This document shows, in pieces, positions 35,401-45,400 of a stretch of 62,000 bases of DNA. The notes below the pieces were generated by a model, which had not been told where the DNA came from, made no database searches, and saw nothing but the letters and a program-made list of their open reading frames with translations. The DNA is from Phoronis australis. Its lineage: Eukaryota > Phoronida > Phoronidae. The stretch covers positions 2,202,655-2,264,654 of the forward strand of contig NMRA01000002.1 in NCBI GenBank assembly GCA_002633005.1, read 5' to 3'. Position numbers and translations under genes: made by a program. How positions within the stretch are numbered: the first letter of the stretch is position 1; every line of letters starts with the position of its first letter.

Positions 35401-38400
35401 CGATAGGTTTCACAGGCCATCAGTTTGAGCCGGAATACACTGATCAAGAAATACTAGAGAGGCGCCTTGAACTTGCATAGGCAACGGAGCGAAATGCCGG
35501 CCACAGACATGGAGATGTTTCACAGCCTCATACTTGCTATTAACAGCGTACCTTGCATTCTTCACTACAGCGAGCCACCTCCTAAACATTTCGGGCTCTC
35601 GATGAAGTCGAAAAAAAAACGATATACCCGCTTTCTTCGCAGCTTCATTGTTCGAACAAGCGGGAACGATACACCGCAATATAGGGGCATTCACTCTGCA
35701 GACAAACGACTGATGTCGCTGCGTCGTTTCTCACCTTCCTCACAGGTTATCGCGACACTTCTCGGCAAGGTGAGGTCGACCGTACAAGAGGCAATGTGAT
35801 TTTAGACCGATAAAGACGGCAAAAAAGACTAATTAAATCGGGTGGCATTCTTTAAATACGTATTTTATATCAAATTCTCTGAAACAAAATACTACTCTGT
35901 AACCCATCGACAAACCTCAAAAGTTTGGGGGAAATTTTGACAACTCCTTCAATATCTACGAAATGGGCAAGCATGACCTCCGCTTTTACCTAATTACACG
36001 TCAACTGTGGGGAAAGAGCACTCATTAAGAACCACAATATCCAATCTCTGACGTAGAGAGTCTGAATTTTTACTGGCCCCTGCTTGTATCGTTCAATATG
36101 GACGCCAATAATGCATAACCATATGACCGATCGAGGGTTGACTTAAATCATCGAAACAGAGTTTATTACCTTTTTAACCGAGACGAATTCTCAAAAGGCT
36201 TAACAATCAACAGAGTCCATGAAATGTCCTCATCAATGTTCACTAAGGAAGAACGTCCAGAAATATGGAACGCCGGTGTGTTCTTTTGAGAACGCTAGCA
36301 TTGCACGCGTTCGTACAGTGAGAGCAATACGGTAATCACTGACAAATGCCTGCATGAATTCGGAAATCGAGGATCGCGCTCTGATCATTGTTCAATGGCA
36401 ACGAAGGATTTCATAGTAGCCAATACTCAGCTCTTAAACAGCGATACCAACTTAAGGGTTGGTTTACCGACTAATTTTAGTCATTGCAAATCAAGATGTT
36501 ATTTTGAGAATGCGTTCATTGGATTCCTCCACACAAGTGCATTGTACGCGTTGATACGCGGCAGTTGAAATCATCACTGGAATAGACCTATCGCAAGCTC
36601 CGCCCCTATGCGACAATCGAACGAGATGTCAGAGGCAAATACACTGTCGCTAAACGACGTTCTTGGTGGAATCGATGAGTGTTTTGCACTATTGCAAAAC
36701 GCCTCGACAGAGACAAGAGGCGACGCTTTTCAATAGAGAATCGTACGTTCATGATATGAGAATTTGTAAAGGTGACGATGAAAAAATAAGTGCTCGAGGA
36801 GGCAGCGAAAATCCGAAGAACCCCTCGGCCTCGGGGCCACCTTCACCTGACAAATGACAAGGCCACTGATACGATATGTTTATGTAAAACTGGGTATGTA
36901 CCTTAAAGTCGAATTATCTGTACGATTCCATAGATTTCATGATCTTTCGAATAAAATCAGTGAAGATTCACCGATATTTTTATTCTGTCGTCTGCTACAT
37001 TTCGCCAAATGAAAAGTAGGTCACAACTGGTGGGACTCCTGGAGTAAAGTAGGTCATAAAAATTCAGATTCATTGCTCAGGTACACACTAATCTCGTCCT
37101 AGGCAAACAGTTAGCTCCTGTAGGTCTAGGGCTGTGTCTAAATCAAATTAATGTCTGGAATTCAGTGGCGGATCTAGGATACCACAGGGGGGGGGCAACG
37201 GCCAGGGATGAAGACCGTTGGACCTCCTGTTCAGAAAATCTATCGGTGGACTAAAAAAACAGGAACACGATTCCGCCAAAATCTGTGGTCTGAGCCCCCC
37301 TCTTAAGCTACCGGTCCTAGTTACTGAACCCAATATTTCCTCACACTTCATGCTCTTGCTGTTTCATTTTGCTTAAGGCAGCCAGGGGGGGGGGTGTTGC
37401 CGCTGCCCCCACCCCCTAAATCCGCCTATGGAATTGTCCGTCTGCGCCATTAAGACATTTAAATTTGGCCTACCTTCTTATGAACTTGGCATTGTTTTGT
37501 AGCTTCATTCCATAAAGGTAGCTTTCATTTAATTTGGAGGTAGCATGATCACTAAGTCGTGGTATGGTGACAAAAGATTACAAGTCTGGTGTGGTATTTG
37601 CAAAAATAAGGTATTTACAAAAATAACTCAAATTCTTTTTTAAAGCTACATAAATCTAAATATCATGTTTGAACAACTTCAAAATGAGATATCTCTAACT
37701 CCGAGTCTACAGATATAGTGTATATTAGAGGTAGACGCCAAAAAGTAATTCAATAGTTTATTTTAGTGACAACAGCTTGACCAAGGCTTTGATTTCCGGC
37801 AGTAATCCACTGCTCTTCCCTGTGCCGATCGAATCTCTGAGTTTTGACCGGGAGAGATGTTCAGTTGAACGCCAGCCTACAAAAATGTACCTCTGATACG
37901 AAACAAAATAATGTCCATTAGGTTGAAATAAATAAAAAAAAACATAAAATAAAAATGTTCTTGAAAACAACAATTTCCGGGGACTATCGCTAGAGTGCTG
38001 AGATTCAGCAGGTGCCGAGAAAAAGGCGGCCATACGTAGGAAACTCGGGAGTCAAAATCTGAGATACGCACCATAGTCACCAAGCTTAAAAGTGCGTATC
38101 TTGGAACTAATATATTTGTGTTTATTATAGCCTTCGAGTTGTCAACCAACATCGCTGAGTTCAGCTGCTCCTGTGGCCGTACAGTTTGATCCATAGTTTA
38201 CGCTTTTCAACATCATTTTTTGGCTTAGGACATGCCAAAAAATGACGGGATATTATTCTGGAGAAGCATAACGGCTGTCGGTGCTACACACGCCATATCA
38301 ACACCGTTTCCCCATTCTTAGCGGACAATTTCTTGAGCTATAGACTAAAGTAAGATTTACTCGAGTACGTGTGGTTTGTCGCGTAAAATGGCGGCTTGGA

Positions 38401-41400
38401 AACGCAGACGAAGGTGTGCCAAGAATGCTGCGTTCTAATTGGTCAATTAAGCCGTCCGTCATAATCCTGCCGATAGGTCAATTGCACGCGTGAATCCGGA
38501 AGTAACTGATCAAGCTAATGTTAACTTACATTGGAGGATTCCATAACAAAATGTTTTATTTTTGAGAATGTGTTCTTTGCACTTGTCCATACCAGTTCAG
38601 TACAATCGCTCCAGTAACAACGAGCAAGTGAAGTCAAAGCTGGAGCTGTTTATTCTCTCAGGATACCCAGGGTACTTTTCAGCGCCTTCCGGATTGACGG
38701 AGTGCAATGCACCCGTATAATGCACTCGTATGGACAAGTGCAATGTTTTCGAAAGAAAACATTGACCTTCCATACATGTAGATGTACAGGAAAGCATCAG
38801 ACAAGTGTAAAATTCTGGCACTGGGGCAAGACTAACTCCGAAATTCGTACCCCAAAGAACCATAACAGATTTTGTACCTTTTAAATTTGTAATGGTGCAC
38901 CAACAAAATAGTCTTTCGCAGCAAAATTGATGAGATTCGCCATTTATTCATTTAAAAAAGACGAACAAGCCCGGGCTATACACGGTGATATATTTCAATT
39001 GATGTGATTCGTTCTTAAGCTCCAAACCGTTGTTTAAAAGGAAAGTGTTTATTTAAGTTGCAACTTAACGTTTTGAGTGACCTGCCGTTAGAAAACTTGG
39101 GCTGCGTTTTGGAAGACTACATCACAAATCCGTTGACAAGGTGTTGCAATCTCCGGCAAGAGTCACTATGCACTTCACACGTGAACGGCCATTGTTTATC
39201 CCTTGACTGTACCAACAACTCTGGAGTTTGCATGCCGGTATATCCAGCATTGGGTAGTGATCCCTTTGGCCGGATTGATGAAACAGGGGTAAGTAGAAAC
39301 TCCGTCGGATATCCAAATTTTCTGCGCATGTATGGTATTCTCCTTTCTATCGTCTTCCTATCGCTTCATCTTTGTTAGAAGCTCCTCTTTTACTGGCGAC
39401 ATTTTATCACTGAGTCCTAATTCCACTGACCGAAAATAAATAGAAACTTGGTCCCTAAATTAGGGGTGTTGTATAATTGCAAACGGTTGACCTAACAGAA
39501 AATAATAGAAGAATGCGCTGAAGATTTAGGGAAAGTAGCTGAGTTCCTGTCTGGGGCATTTCATACAGTCAGAATAGATTGAACATAAAAATAAAGAGCT
39601 CGTTTACCAAAGTTTTAGAAAAATTTCCTTCGTCGGGTACGAGCTTATCCATTGTTAGCCTTTGTGCAAAGATATATACAAAATACACAGCTTTGCGCGT
39701 CAAGAGCATAGTGTTTTCAAAACGACGACATACTTTTTATTGCTACAAAAGCCTGAGAATTAAGCAAGAAAACGACGTTTATTAAATTGTTTTTCACTTA
39801 AACCACTGTAACAAGCAAGGTGAGTGTCAGTTGACTGAAAGAGTTTGCACGAATTCCCGCCGTTTGTTAGCTCTACATGTTGATACAAGTTTCACGACGA
39901 GGTGACGAGCAAAACTACCTGGGTTGTGTGAAATTTCGGCGCCAACGGTGCTCAACACACAGTGTTACACTGTACCTAGCTGTACTTTGACGTCGTCATA
40001 CAGCTAGCTGGCTGATTAATCAATTTATTGTATGTCTAGTAGAAGATTGGGAGATATTCAGTGTCCTAATGTCGTATGAAATCACAAATATCGCTATACT
40101 TTTTTGACTTCGTCATATCGTAAATACGAGTGCTATTCTGGTGACGACCGGGACTTATTTACATAACAGCGAACTCTAAGCACGGATTCCTGTGCATCTT
40201 TCTTTTATCTGGTACTCGTGTATAATCTCATATGTAATCGGTTTGAGTGCGAAGTAAACAAAAAAGGGTCAAACTTCACGTCTTGCACATATACGTGGCC
40301 ACGTGACTTGTGCAAAATCTATATTGGCAATTACTCAGGTTTTCGAAAGTCAAGGACATGGAAATTCTGATCCACTCGTCTATTTAGTTTTTAAGTATTA
40401 ATAAAAATAAAAAATATGGGACAGCTATTTTTTGAAGAATGTACATGCTTTTGATATTCACGATGAAATAATCTAAGCTTTGTACACGTAGTTGATAAAT
40501 AAAAGGTTACTGCACTACAAACTTCATGTGCCAGTCTTTGCAAGTGGTGTAGTGGTAAAATTAGAAGTAAGTAGGCGCTCAATGCCCACCGTATCACCTT
40601 GAGCACTGAATTTTAAAAGTGCACTGAATTCGCACTATAACGCAACTTACGGTGCTTAGGCGCTACGTTTAAATGCCAAAAGGTGGTTGGCTTCGCCTAC
40701 GTGCGCCTACGCCTCACTACAGCACTGTGTCTTTGTAAAGTGTAACCTGAGCAAAATGTGTTGACATTTTTTTACGTGTGGTGGCAGTGTCTCAAGTTTT
40801 GGAAATCCAAGTACTTGGTGTGCGATTTTTATGAGCTCTGACACAACACGCTCAGATTTACTACTACGTGTCCTCAGCTTACGAGAACGTGTGCATTGTA
40901 CTCGTTCATACTGAAATATGTGAGTATTTTGCAAACGTATATTTACATGTATAACGATGTACATGTGAATCCCTAAGTCGTTCTCATTGCGAATATTTAT
41001 ACTCTGGTACCCGCGGTTGATTAAAATCAAGATGGTATGATTTTTGCCTTCACCATGGGGGTACTGTGATCTGTGCGTGATGTTTCAGCGATATTCGTAT
41101 TCATGTGTGCATTGTGCAGTGACAATTGCAAAGCAATGCACGCATTCGGAAAATAACACTTGTGTTGCTGCGATAGGCTATTGCAGTACAATCTGAGCTC
41201 CACGTGTTTTTCGGTGACTTTCAGATTGACACCTTCATTGTTCAGCGACGATAGCGCTGTTCAGGTGCAACGTGAACGTGTGAACGAGTCATTGCAATGA
41301 CGTTCCTTAGCAATCAATTTTAGGCCTCTGTTATTCACGGTGAATTACCAAAAACTTTTGCTAACTAAAATGATGACGTTATATGTACGCAGTCTTTGTA

Positions 41401-44400
41401 AAGTGTAACCAGGGCTCCTTACTCTCTCTAATGACAGGCTCAACAGATGCATTTCTTATGGTAAACGACCGTAATTTCTACAAACATGATTTTTCGGTCG
41501 AAACTTGCAAATTTTATTTCTTTATTCCATAAGCTACAAAGAGTGCCCGGGATTTTCTTTGAAGGCTTTATTACATGACAACAAACTGGCGTTCATAGTC
41601 CTCATTAAACCTTTCTCGGACGTTTTGAGAACGAGTAAACTGATGAGTGCTTTTCCGTCTCTGATACTATTATGATAAACGTAAACGTAACTTTCATTGT
41701 TTTAACCCACCTAAAATATATCATACTGAAATTTTGCTTTAGAAATTCAGTTAATTTTTTTGAAAATCAGAATGGTTGAGTGTAAGTACGTAGTTTCATG
41801 TTTTATAAGCATAATGTGCCTTGACAAGACTGAAGTTTTGATGAAGAGAAGAAGTGAACTGATCTAAAATTCCCAGAACAAAATAAACCATGGGCCAGCG
41901 TTGGTGGTTCGGTCGGCTGATTTTAAGTGAAAGTAAGCTGACTATAGGCGAGAGCTGTGAGCTCAGATAATTTTCAGCTGAGTCAGCCAAATGAAATCAT
42001 CGCTCTCCATCTGCGCTGGCCCTCAGGCTTAAGAGCAACCAGCTTATAAGCGAACCAATGCTCGAGCATCAAGCGCAAGCGTAAGGCTTCTGAAAGTTCG
42101 TGCAGCAGGCAACTGTCTCATTTGAATCGGCCTCGTCTTACGACGTGTTGCGCCACACAATTCGAAAGGCACTTTCCTACGGGGGACAGATAGATAAAAT
42201 TTGACCAGATTCACAGAGGACAACGCTTGTCCTCTGATAAGGCTTGTCATCAAATTATCTCTCCTACATTATTTTTGCCAGTTGTTGCTGGATAATGCTC
42301 CTGAGCATATATTGGCAATGGTTTTATCGCAGTGCTGAATTAAAGAGGCTACAAACCAAACTTGCCTAACTCCGTCGAAAACTAACTGTTGATCTAGGGG
42401 ACTTGCTGTTACAAATGTAGCCTCTTTCTTGTTTCTTGTTCATATTAGGGATGATTTGCGGGCTTGGGTACAACTTTCAAGATCAAGCTCTGTAATTTGG
42501 TTTGTCACAGACTGTCATTTCTTTCATCAAGATTGGCTTTCGAAGCACAAACAATTACACTGTCAGTTCTTTCATACTGTATACAAAATATCATTCTTCG
42601 TCCGAGAAGGGAACACGTTGAGATAAGTTTTATAGAAAAAAAGTGGTCTAATTTGAACGTAGCTTTATTTTTGATGGTCACTGGAGGGCTTTTATTCGTG
42701 TCAAACAAGGCCCTGAACAGACCAGGCGCTATGTTTTAGGTACCTGTGCAGAGCTGGCGCTATGTCTCAAGTCCCCCCCTCTATAATCTTAGGGCCCTGC
42801 ACGGACCTGGCGCTATATCTATAGCTACCGACAAGGCAACTGGCAGATTCCGGACATGTCAGTTTCTAACCACGCGTATACCGAATTTAGCGATTGTGAG
42901 AAACTAAGCAGTCCCAGTTACCCCCAGTCACGCTTGCGCACTCCGTTGAAAGCGACTGCCGTGCAGTGACAGAGTTGTGAAACATTGAAAAGTACGCTAG
43001 GAGGCGCTTGTAATCACGTGACTTACATAAAGACGTGTGTATTTGCCACTGTAACTTAGATACATGTATTTGGCGGGTAGTTATATACTTTCCGGCAGAA
43101 TTCCTTTTTATGCAGTTGACCAGTTTTCTTTTCATACAGTCCTTAAGATCAAGTTTTGAGTAAATATCCACATTTCAACGAGAACATCGTCCGCAGAATT
43201 GGTCCAAGCCATAAACATCACATGATATCTATGGTCCAAACATTCGTTCTTTTATTGGGTTTTAGTGTAAAATTAGGTCACATGACAATCACATGGTCGC
43301 TAAAATATGACCACTAGTTGCAGCAAGGCGTACATCGGGGTAGCGGACCAACGAAACTGAGTGGAACCGGTGGCGAGAAAGTAGAACATGTTGAAACTGA
43401 CGACAACCGAGCGATCAGCTGCATGTATACGCCGTCAGTGGGAGAAGACACACATCGGTCAGGAAAGCAATGACAAACCGTTCAGATTCCGTCAGTTGCT
43501 CTCAATTGTCGGCCGGTAACCTAGCTGTTTACAACTGCATCAGGTTGCGTTCAGTTTTAAGGTCGATGTACCACGCTAGCCTTTAGGACCTTGCACAGAC
43601 CTGCACAGACCAGTCACTATATCTTGGGGCCCAGCACAGACCAGGCGCTATTTCTTAGGGCCCTAAACAGACCCGGCCAGGCGCTATATCTTAGGGCCAT
43701 GCACAGACCAGGCACTAGAGGCCTGCACTGATCAAGCGCTCCGGCTTCGCCCTCGCAGCCACAAGGGCACGTTTTGCAACGCTTGATACTTGTGACAATG
43801 GTGAGGCGCGAGATTAAAACTTTCCAGTGGTAAGACCAGGAGAAGTATGAATATTTGTTCGCTCAAATCACGAATTGAAGACGCACTTCACTGATGATCG
43901 TTCTCTCTTCTGATCTTGCCTCGATTAATTCTAGTTCACGGTTTGTTATACGAGTCAATTGCCGAAAAGAGATAATTAATGTTAGTGGAGAATGTGCGCA
44001 TTTTTGACAAGTATTCTGTGATTGATGGATATACAATGCTGCCTCCCATGCTACTACAGGTTTGACATCGTGTTAGACCGTAAACTTTAACATTCTCGGT
44101 AAAAACTTTCCTCCGAAAAATCAGTATGCAAACAAAAAAGCCGCTTTAGCGGCTAATCTTCCATTCTTCAACATTTCCTTTGAGTGTGTGGACATGAAAA
44201 AAGACAAATCGTGCGAAACACGGAGACTAACAGCTTAAACTATACCTGTAGAAAATAGGGCCTTGATGTAAACAGGCAAGAACAAGTCAAAAAAATAACT
44301 ATTATTTCGCTACATTAACTGATTTGTTGCTTTAAACAAATGAGAATCCATCCGGAAAACATCAAGTGAACTGCAAAAAACACATCAGCAGTAATTCATT

Positions 44401-44787
44401 GATGAAATGTCTCTGCATGTGACCGTAGACGACATGGCATTACTTTAACACGAATTCGTTCCTTTAAAATAGGAACTCCGATGCTCGAGCAATGTCTTTA
44501 TACATTACATTTAGTGTATATATTTTTATATATTTATTGCCCTGTAATCACGATTTATTCAAAGATTTCCCTTTAAAATGCAAACTAACACATTAAAAGC
44601 ATCTGTGACTGAACCGTAGAACTGACAAAGATAATTCCGCTTACCTGTACTTCGGCGTATAGGCGATAAAAACAGACGCTAACATGTGAATTGCGCACGG
44701 AATGGCAGGTAGGCAGAGCAAAAAGTAAATGCGCATTTGATAACGACCAAATGTCCCCAAACTTTCAAGAATTTCGTCAAAATTCAT
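20319..44787 (-). CDS. SLC22-family organic ion transporter, gene B (complete, 11 exons plus an alternative exon 5)
   Basis: Joining the exons at 44645-44787, 32030-32282, 30887-30990, 29889-30043, 28406-28574 (or 29320-29488), 27962-28043, 27558-27709, 25412-25632, 24943-25124, 23940-24091 and 20319-20463 gives 1758 nt, in frame, encoding 585 residues. That is a normal SLC22 length. Seen in order: a short N-terminus and TM1, a large Cys/Asn-rich extracellular loop, the GRKK loop between TM2 and TM3, PESARWL after TM6, a second GRK motif in the C-terminal half, [11 protein letters not shown] after TM12 and a polar tail. From family knowledge these are 12-TM plasma-membrane facilitators moving organic cations, anions or zwitterions such as carnitine. 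The substrate here is unknown. An Arg stands where classical cation transporters have Asp in TM11. Neighbours on the same strand are paralogues. Every intron has GT-AG ends. Confidence 0.9.
20464..22122. other. 3' part of intron 10 of gene B
   Basis: No gene, transposon end or tandem repeat that I can support. Confidence 0.5.
22123..22263. mobile_element. CAG(T)GGCGGAT-type MITE, short copy
   Basis: Starts CAGTCGCGGATTTAAGG and ends CTGGATCCGCCCCTG, inverted relative to each other, about 141 bp. The ends match the elements at 4076-4377 and 37163-37430. I see no clean target duplication. Confidence 0.6.
22264..23925. repeat. Duplicated intron segment (copy at 36600-38488)
   Basis: Co-linear similarity to intron 1 of gene B. 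It begins near the MITE end with AGATGTCAGAGGCA and ends just below the exon 10 donor. It contains a decayed exon-3-like stretch and the empty site for the 37163 element. Confidence 0.75.
23435..23530 (-). pseudogene. Possible relic of an SLC22 exon 3
   Basis: An acceptor AATTTTCAG is followed by an open stretch, [15 protein letters not shown] then [16 protein letters not shown], and TAG. DNA around CAAAGGCGCC and GACTAGAG resembles the real exon 3 (CAAAGGCACCGACTAAGAC) with small indels. The duplicate at about 37990-38090 is further decayed and contains a stop. Its location downstream of exon 10 makes use in the main transcript unlikely. Confidence 0.3.
23940..24091 (-). CDS. SLC22 gene B exon 10 (TM12, [11 protein letters not shown])
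   Basis: 152 nt. It encodes [19 protein letters not shown], a hydrophobic TM12, then the family signature [17 protein letters not shown] and FSR across the GTAGGT donor. The same length as gene C exon 10. Confidence 0.88.
24092..24942. other. Intron 9 of gene B
   Basis: No recognisable feature. Confidence 0.5.
24943..25124 (-). CDS. SLC22 gene B exon 9 (TM10-TM11)
   Basis: 182 nt. [20 protein letters not shown], then [20 protein letters not shown] and [10 protein letters not shown], the strongly conserved YxxEL(F/Y)PTxxRN block. The Arg of FARVGG occupies the site that is Asp in classical organic cation transporters and Arg in organic anion and carnitine-type members. Confidence 0.9.
25412..25632 (-). 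CDS. SLC22 gene B exon 8 (TM7-TM9)
   Basis: 221 nt between TTTCAG and GTGAGT. Contains [20 protein letters not shown], a GLVEFPAY turn, and the second MFS basic motif [17 protein letters not shown] is the usual TM7 signature in this family. Confidence 0.9.
25633..27557. other. Intron 7 of gene B
   Basis: Holds one end of a CTGGATCCGCC-type MITE at about 26265-26297 (CCCCCCCTAAATCAAAATTC then CTGGATCCGCC), its partner end not found. Otherwise unremarkable. Confidence 0.5.
27558..27709 (-). CDS. SLC22 gene B exon 7 (cytoplasmic loop to start of TM7)
   Basis: 152 nt. [20 protein letters not shown], then [18 protein letters not shown] and W across the junction with exon 8. The acidic middle is 4 residues longer than in gene C. 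Confidence 0.87.
27962..28043 (-). CDS. SLC22 gene B exon 6 (PESARWL motif)
   Basis: 82 nt. [20 protein letters not shown] then IIRRAAK, the family's PESxRWL signature at the start of the central cytoplasmic loop. The acceptor has a poor pyrimidine tract (ATATTAAAG), which might matter for regulated splicing next to the alternative exon 5 pair. Confidence 0.87.
28406..28574 (-). CDS. SLC22 gene B exon 5b (TM5-TM6), the conserved version
   Basis: 169 nt, acceptor ATTTTCAG, donor GTACGT. Encodes [20 protein letters not shown] and [16 protein letters not shown], closely like gene C exon 5 ([20 protein letters not shown]). Phases 1 and 2 are compatible with exons 4 and 6. Confidence 0.88.
29320..29488 (-). 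CDS. SLC22 gene B exon 5a (TM5-TM6), alternative, probably mutually exclusive
   Basis: 169 nt, acceptor TACTGTTTTAG, donor GTAAGC, same entry and exit phase as exon 5b. It encodes [20 protein letters not shown], then [19 protein letters not shown] and IYFIGIW, which keeps the AYxLRDW-x-x-(I/L)QL pattern but differs at most other residues. Including both exons would add 338 nt and break the frame, so only one can be used per transcript. It would change TM5-TM6. No such exon is seen in gene C. Confidence 0.8.
29889..30043 (-). CDS. SLC22 gene B exon 4 (GRKK loop, TM3-TM4)
   Basis: 155 nt. [20 protein letters not shown], then [15 protein letters not shown]. Identical length and almost identical sequence to gene A exon 4. 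Confidence 0.9.
30044..30886. other. Intron 3 of gene B
   Basis: Aligned to 778-1623. Contains an interrupted CTG tract at about 30190-30246 and no gene. Confidence 0.6.
30887..30990 (-). CDS. SLC22 gene B exon 3 (TM2)
   Basis: 104 nt. [20 protein letters not shown] and onward to GLLSDA across the junction. Donor GTAAGT. Confidence 0.88.
30991..32029. other. Intron 2 of gene B with GAT/GAC-rich tracts
   Basis: Triplet-rich DNA at 31508-31715 and 31800-31990 parallels 2259-2750 in gene A. Not coding. Confidence 0.7.
32030..32282 (-). CDS. SLC22 gene B exon 2 (large extracellular loop)
   Basis: 253 nt. [53 protein letters not shown]. Sequons NKT, NMT, NGS and NIT, and the three loop cysteines of the family. 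Confidence 0.9.
32355..33817 (-). mobile_element. 5'-truncated non-LTR retrotransposon (LINE) in intron 1 of gene B
   Basis: Minus strand. The catalytic YADD box of a reverse transcriptase lies at about 33729-33740, followed by the thumb region and a C-terminal domain with HxC-type cysteines ([18 protein letters not shown]). At least two frameshifts (near 33640 and 33420), so it is inactive. The 3' end is a TTACTTACTTCC-type short-repeat tail at 32355-32376, and ATTACA flanks both sides (32349-32354, 33818-33823). The gene A site near 3142 is empty. A CR1/L2/RTE-like lineage is likely. Confidence 0.8.
32554..33414 (-). pseudogene. LINE reverse transcriptase C-terminal reading frame (286 residues)
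   Basis: Longest open frame in the window. [20 protein letters not shown], then GVWGG and [14 protein letters not shown] are typical of the region after the reverse transcriptase thumb in LINEs. The catalytic part lies in other frames upstream, so no working enzyme is encoded. Confidence 0.8.
34277..35851 (-). mobile_element. TTAA-flanked THAP-associated element, full-length copy in intron 1 of gene B
   Basis: 1575 bp between TTAA at 34273-34276 and 35852-35855. Ends TGGAGTATGCCACCC and GGGTGGCATTCT are inverted repeats. Same internal order as 10685-12397 but opposite orientation. A second independent TTAA duplication confirms the family's target. Confidence 0.75.
35410..35694 (-). pseudogene. 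Best preserved THAP segment of the TTAA element
   Basis: [20 protein letters not shown], then [20 protein letters not shown] and [12 protein letters not shown]2CH ligands, central Trp and Phe are present. The frame then leaves the family sequence, so the protein is truncated. Presumed remnant of the transposase DNA-binding domain. Confidence 0.6.
35856..36599. other. Intron 1 of gene B, unassigned
   Basis: No supported feature. Confidence 0.5.
36600..38488. repeat. Duplicated intron segment (copy of 22264-23925)
   Basis: Same orientation as its partner in intron 10. It carries a later MITE insertion at 37163-37430 and a more decayed exon-3-like stretch at about 37990-38090. Confidence 0.75.
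37163..37430. mobile_element. CAGTGGCGGAT-type MITE with 5-bp target duplication
   Basis: 268 bp beginning CAGTGGCGGATCTAG and ending CTAAATCCGCCTATG, flanked by GAATT on both sides (37158-37162, 37431-37435). The partner site near 22880 has the flanks but no insert. Confidence 0.8.
38489..42700. other. Intron 1 of gene B, mostly featureless
   Basis: No gene recognised on the minus strand. One plus-strand Cys-rich open stretch is listed separately. Confidence 0.5.
39058..39289 (+). other. Unrecognised Cys-rich open stretch ending at a good splice donor
   Basis: Plus-strand frame with [37 protein letters not shown] and [10 protein letters not shown], followed by GTAAGT at 39290. Seven or more cysteines in about 55 residues would suit a secreted domain, but I do not recognise the family. 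No partner exon is identified, and it lies inside an intron of an opposite-strand gene. It may be chance. Confidence 0.2.
42700..42835. repeat. Minisatellite related to 4455-4650
   Basis: Three to four degenerate units with GGCGCTATRT and GGGCCCTGCAC. Confidence 0.65.
42836..43580. other. Intron 1 of gene B; duplicated block resumes near 43325
   Basis: From CATCGGGGTAGCGGACC at about 43335 the sequence follows gene A from 3896. Left of it nothing is recognised. Confidence 0.5.
43590..43750. repeat. Minisatellite, paralogous to 4455-4650
   Basis: About five units of the same 30-36 bp repeat at the corresponding position of gene B intron 1. Confidence 0.8.
44115..44258 (-). other. About 145-bp insertion containing a perfect hairpin with T run
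   Basis: Absent at the corresponding place in gene A (about 5005). On the minus strand it contains AGCCGCTAAAGCGGCT followed by six T (44154-44134). The origin is unknown: possibly a small pol III-type or mobile sequence. No conserved internal promoter boxes seen. Confidence 0.45.
44645..44787 (-). CDS. SLC22 gene B exon 1 (start codon, N-terminus, TM1)
   Basis: ATG at 44787-44785, [19 protein letters not shown], then TM1 and YTPKYR across the junction. 143 nt, donor GTAAGC. The start is supported by the conserved gene A start and family length. Confidence 0.9.
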
Positions 44788-45400
44788 TTTGTCGATCAAC
44801 GTAGAATATCAGAAATTCAAGAAGAACTACACGGTGCTAACTGATCTGTCTCCTATATATGCTCTCCGTCACTGTGACGAGGGGCCGAATGATGGCAGTC
44901 TTTTAAATAATTAATGTTTAACTTGAGATAACGGTCTAAGCTGTCTAATCTGAAGTTTGCTTATGTCACTTTAGAAATTTTGCGGACCGCTGAAAGTTAT
45001 CAGCCCAACGAGCGTGTCCATGCAACGAGAGCCGGAGAAAGACGAAATGTTTCAATCCATCAAGCGTCGATAAAACTCGCCCCAACACGTTCCACTTTCA
45101 GGTTATAAACGATTTCTTAGCTTGTGAAGAATTGGCAATGCATACAAGTGTTAGGGGTCTGGCAGACAGGCGCGTGAGAATCATATTGAGGTCTACAGAT
45201 TCCACTGAGTTGTGACAAATGATAAGAACGCTATGACGTGGACACGCAATGTTCAACGCCCTTGAAGAAGGCTATTTTTGAAATCAACCACGGGTGATTT
45301 TGGACTTTGGTTTATAGATATATTGTAAAGCACAACTAAAAACATCAACATGTCTAAAACCGAGATCACTTAAAATGGCATAGAACGTAAAAAACAGAGT
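44788..45400. promoter_or_regulatory. Putative 5' flank/promoter region of gene B
   Basis: Conserved with 5511-6120, including the CGTCACTGTGACG near-palindrome. No TATA box that I trust. Confidence 0.3.

Noticed and set aside
38597-38863. Possible exon 2 relic on the minus strand
   Set aside because: No CAIPG or Cys spacing of the SLC22 loop, and no splice signals in the right phase.
40540-40570. tRNA-like A box (TGGTGTAGTGGTAAAA)
   Set aside because: No B box at the right distance and no foldable acceptor stem.
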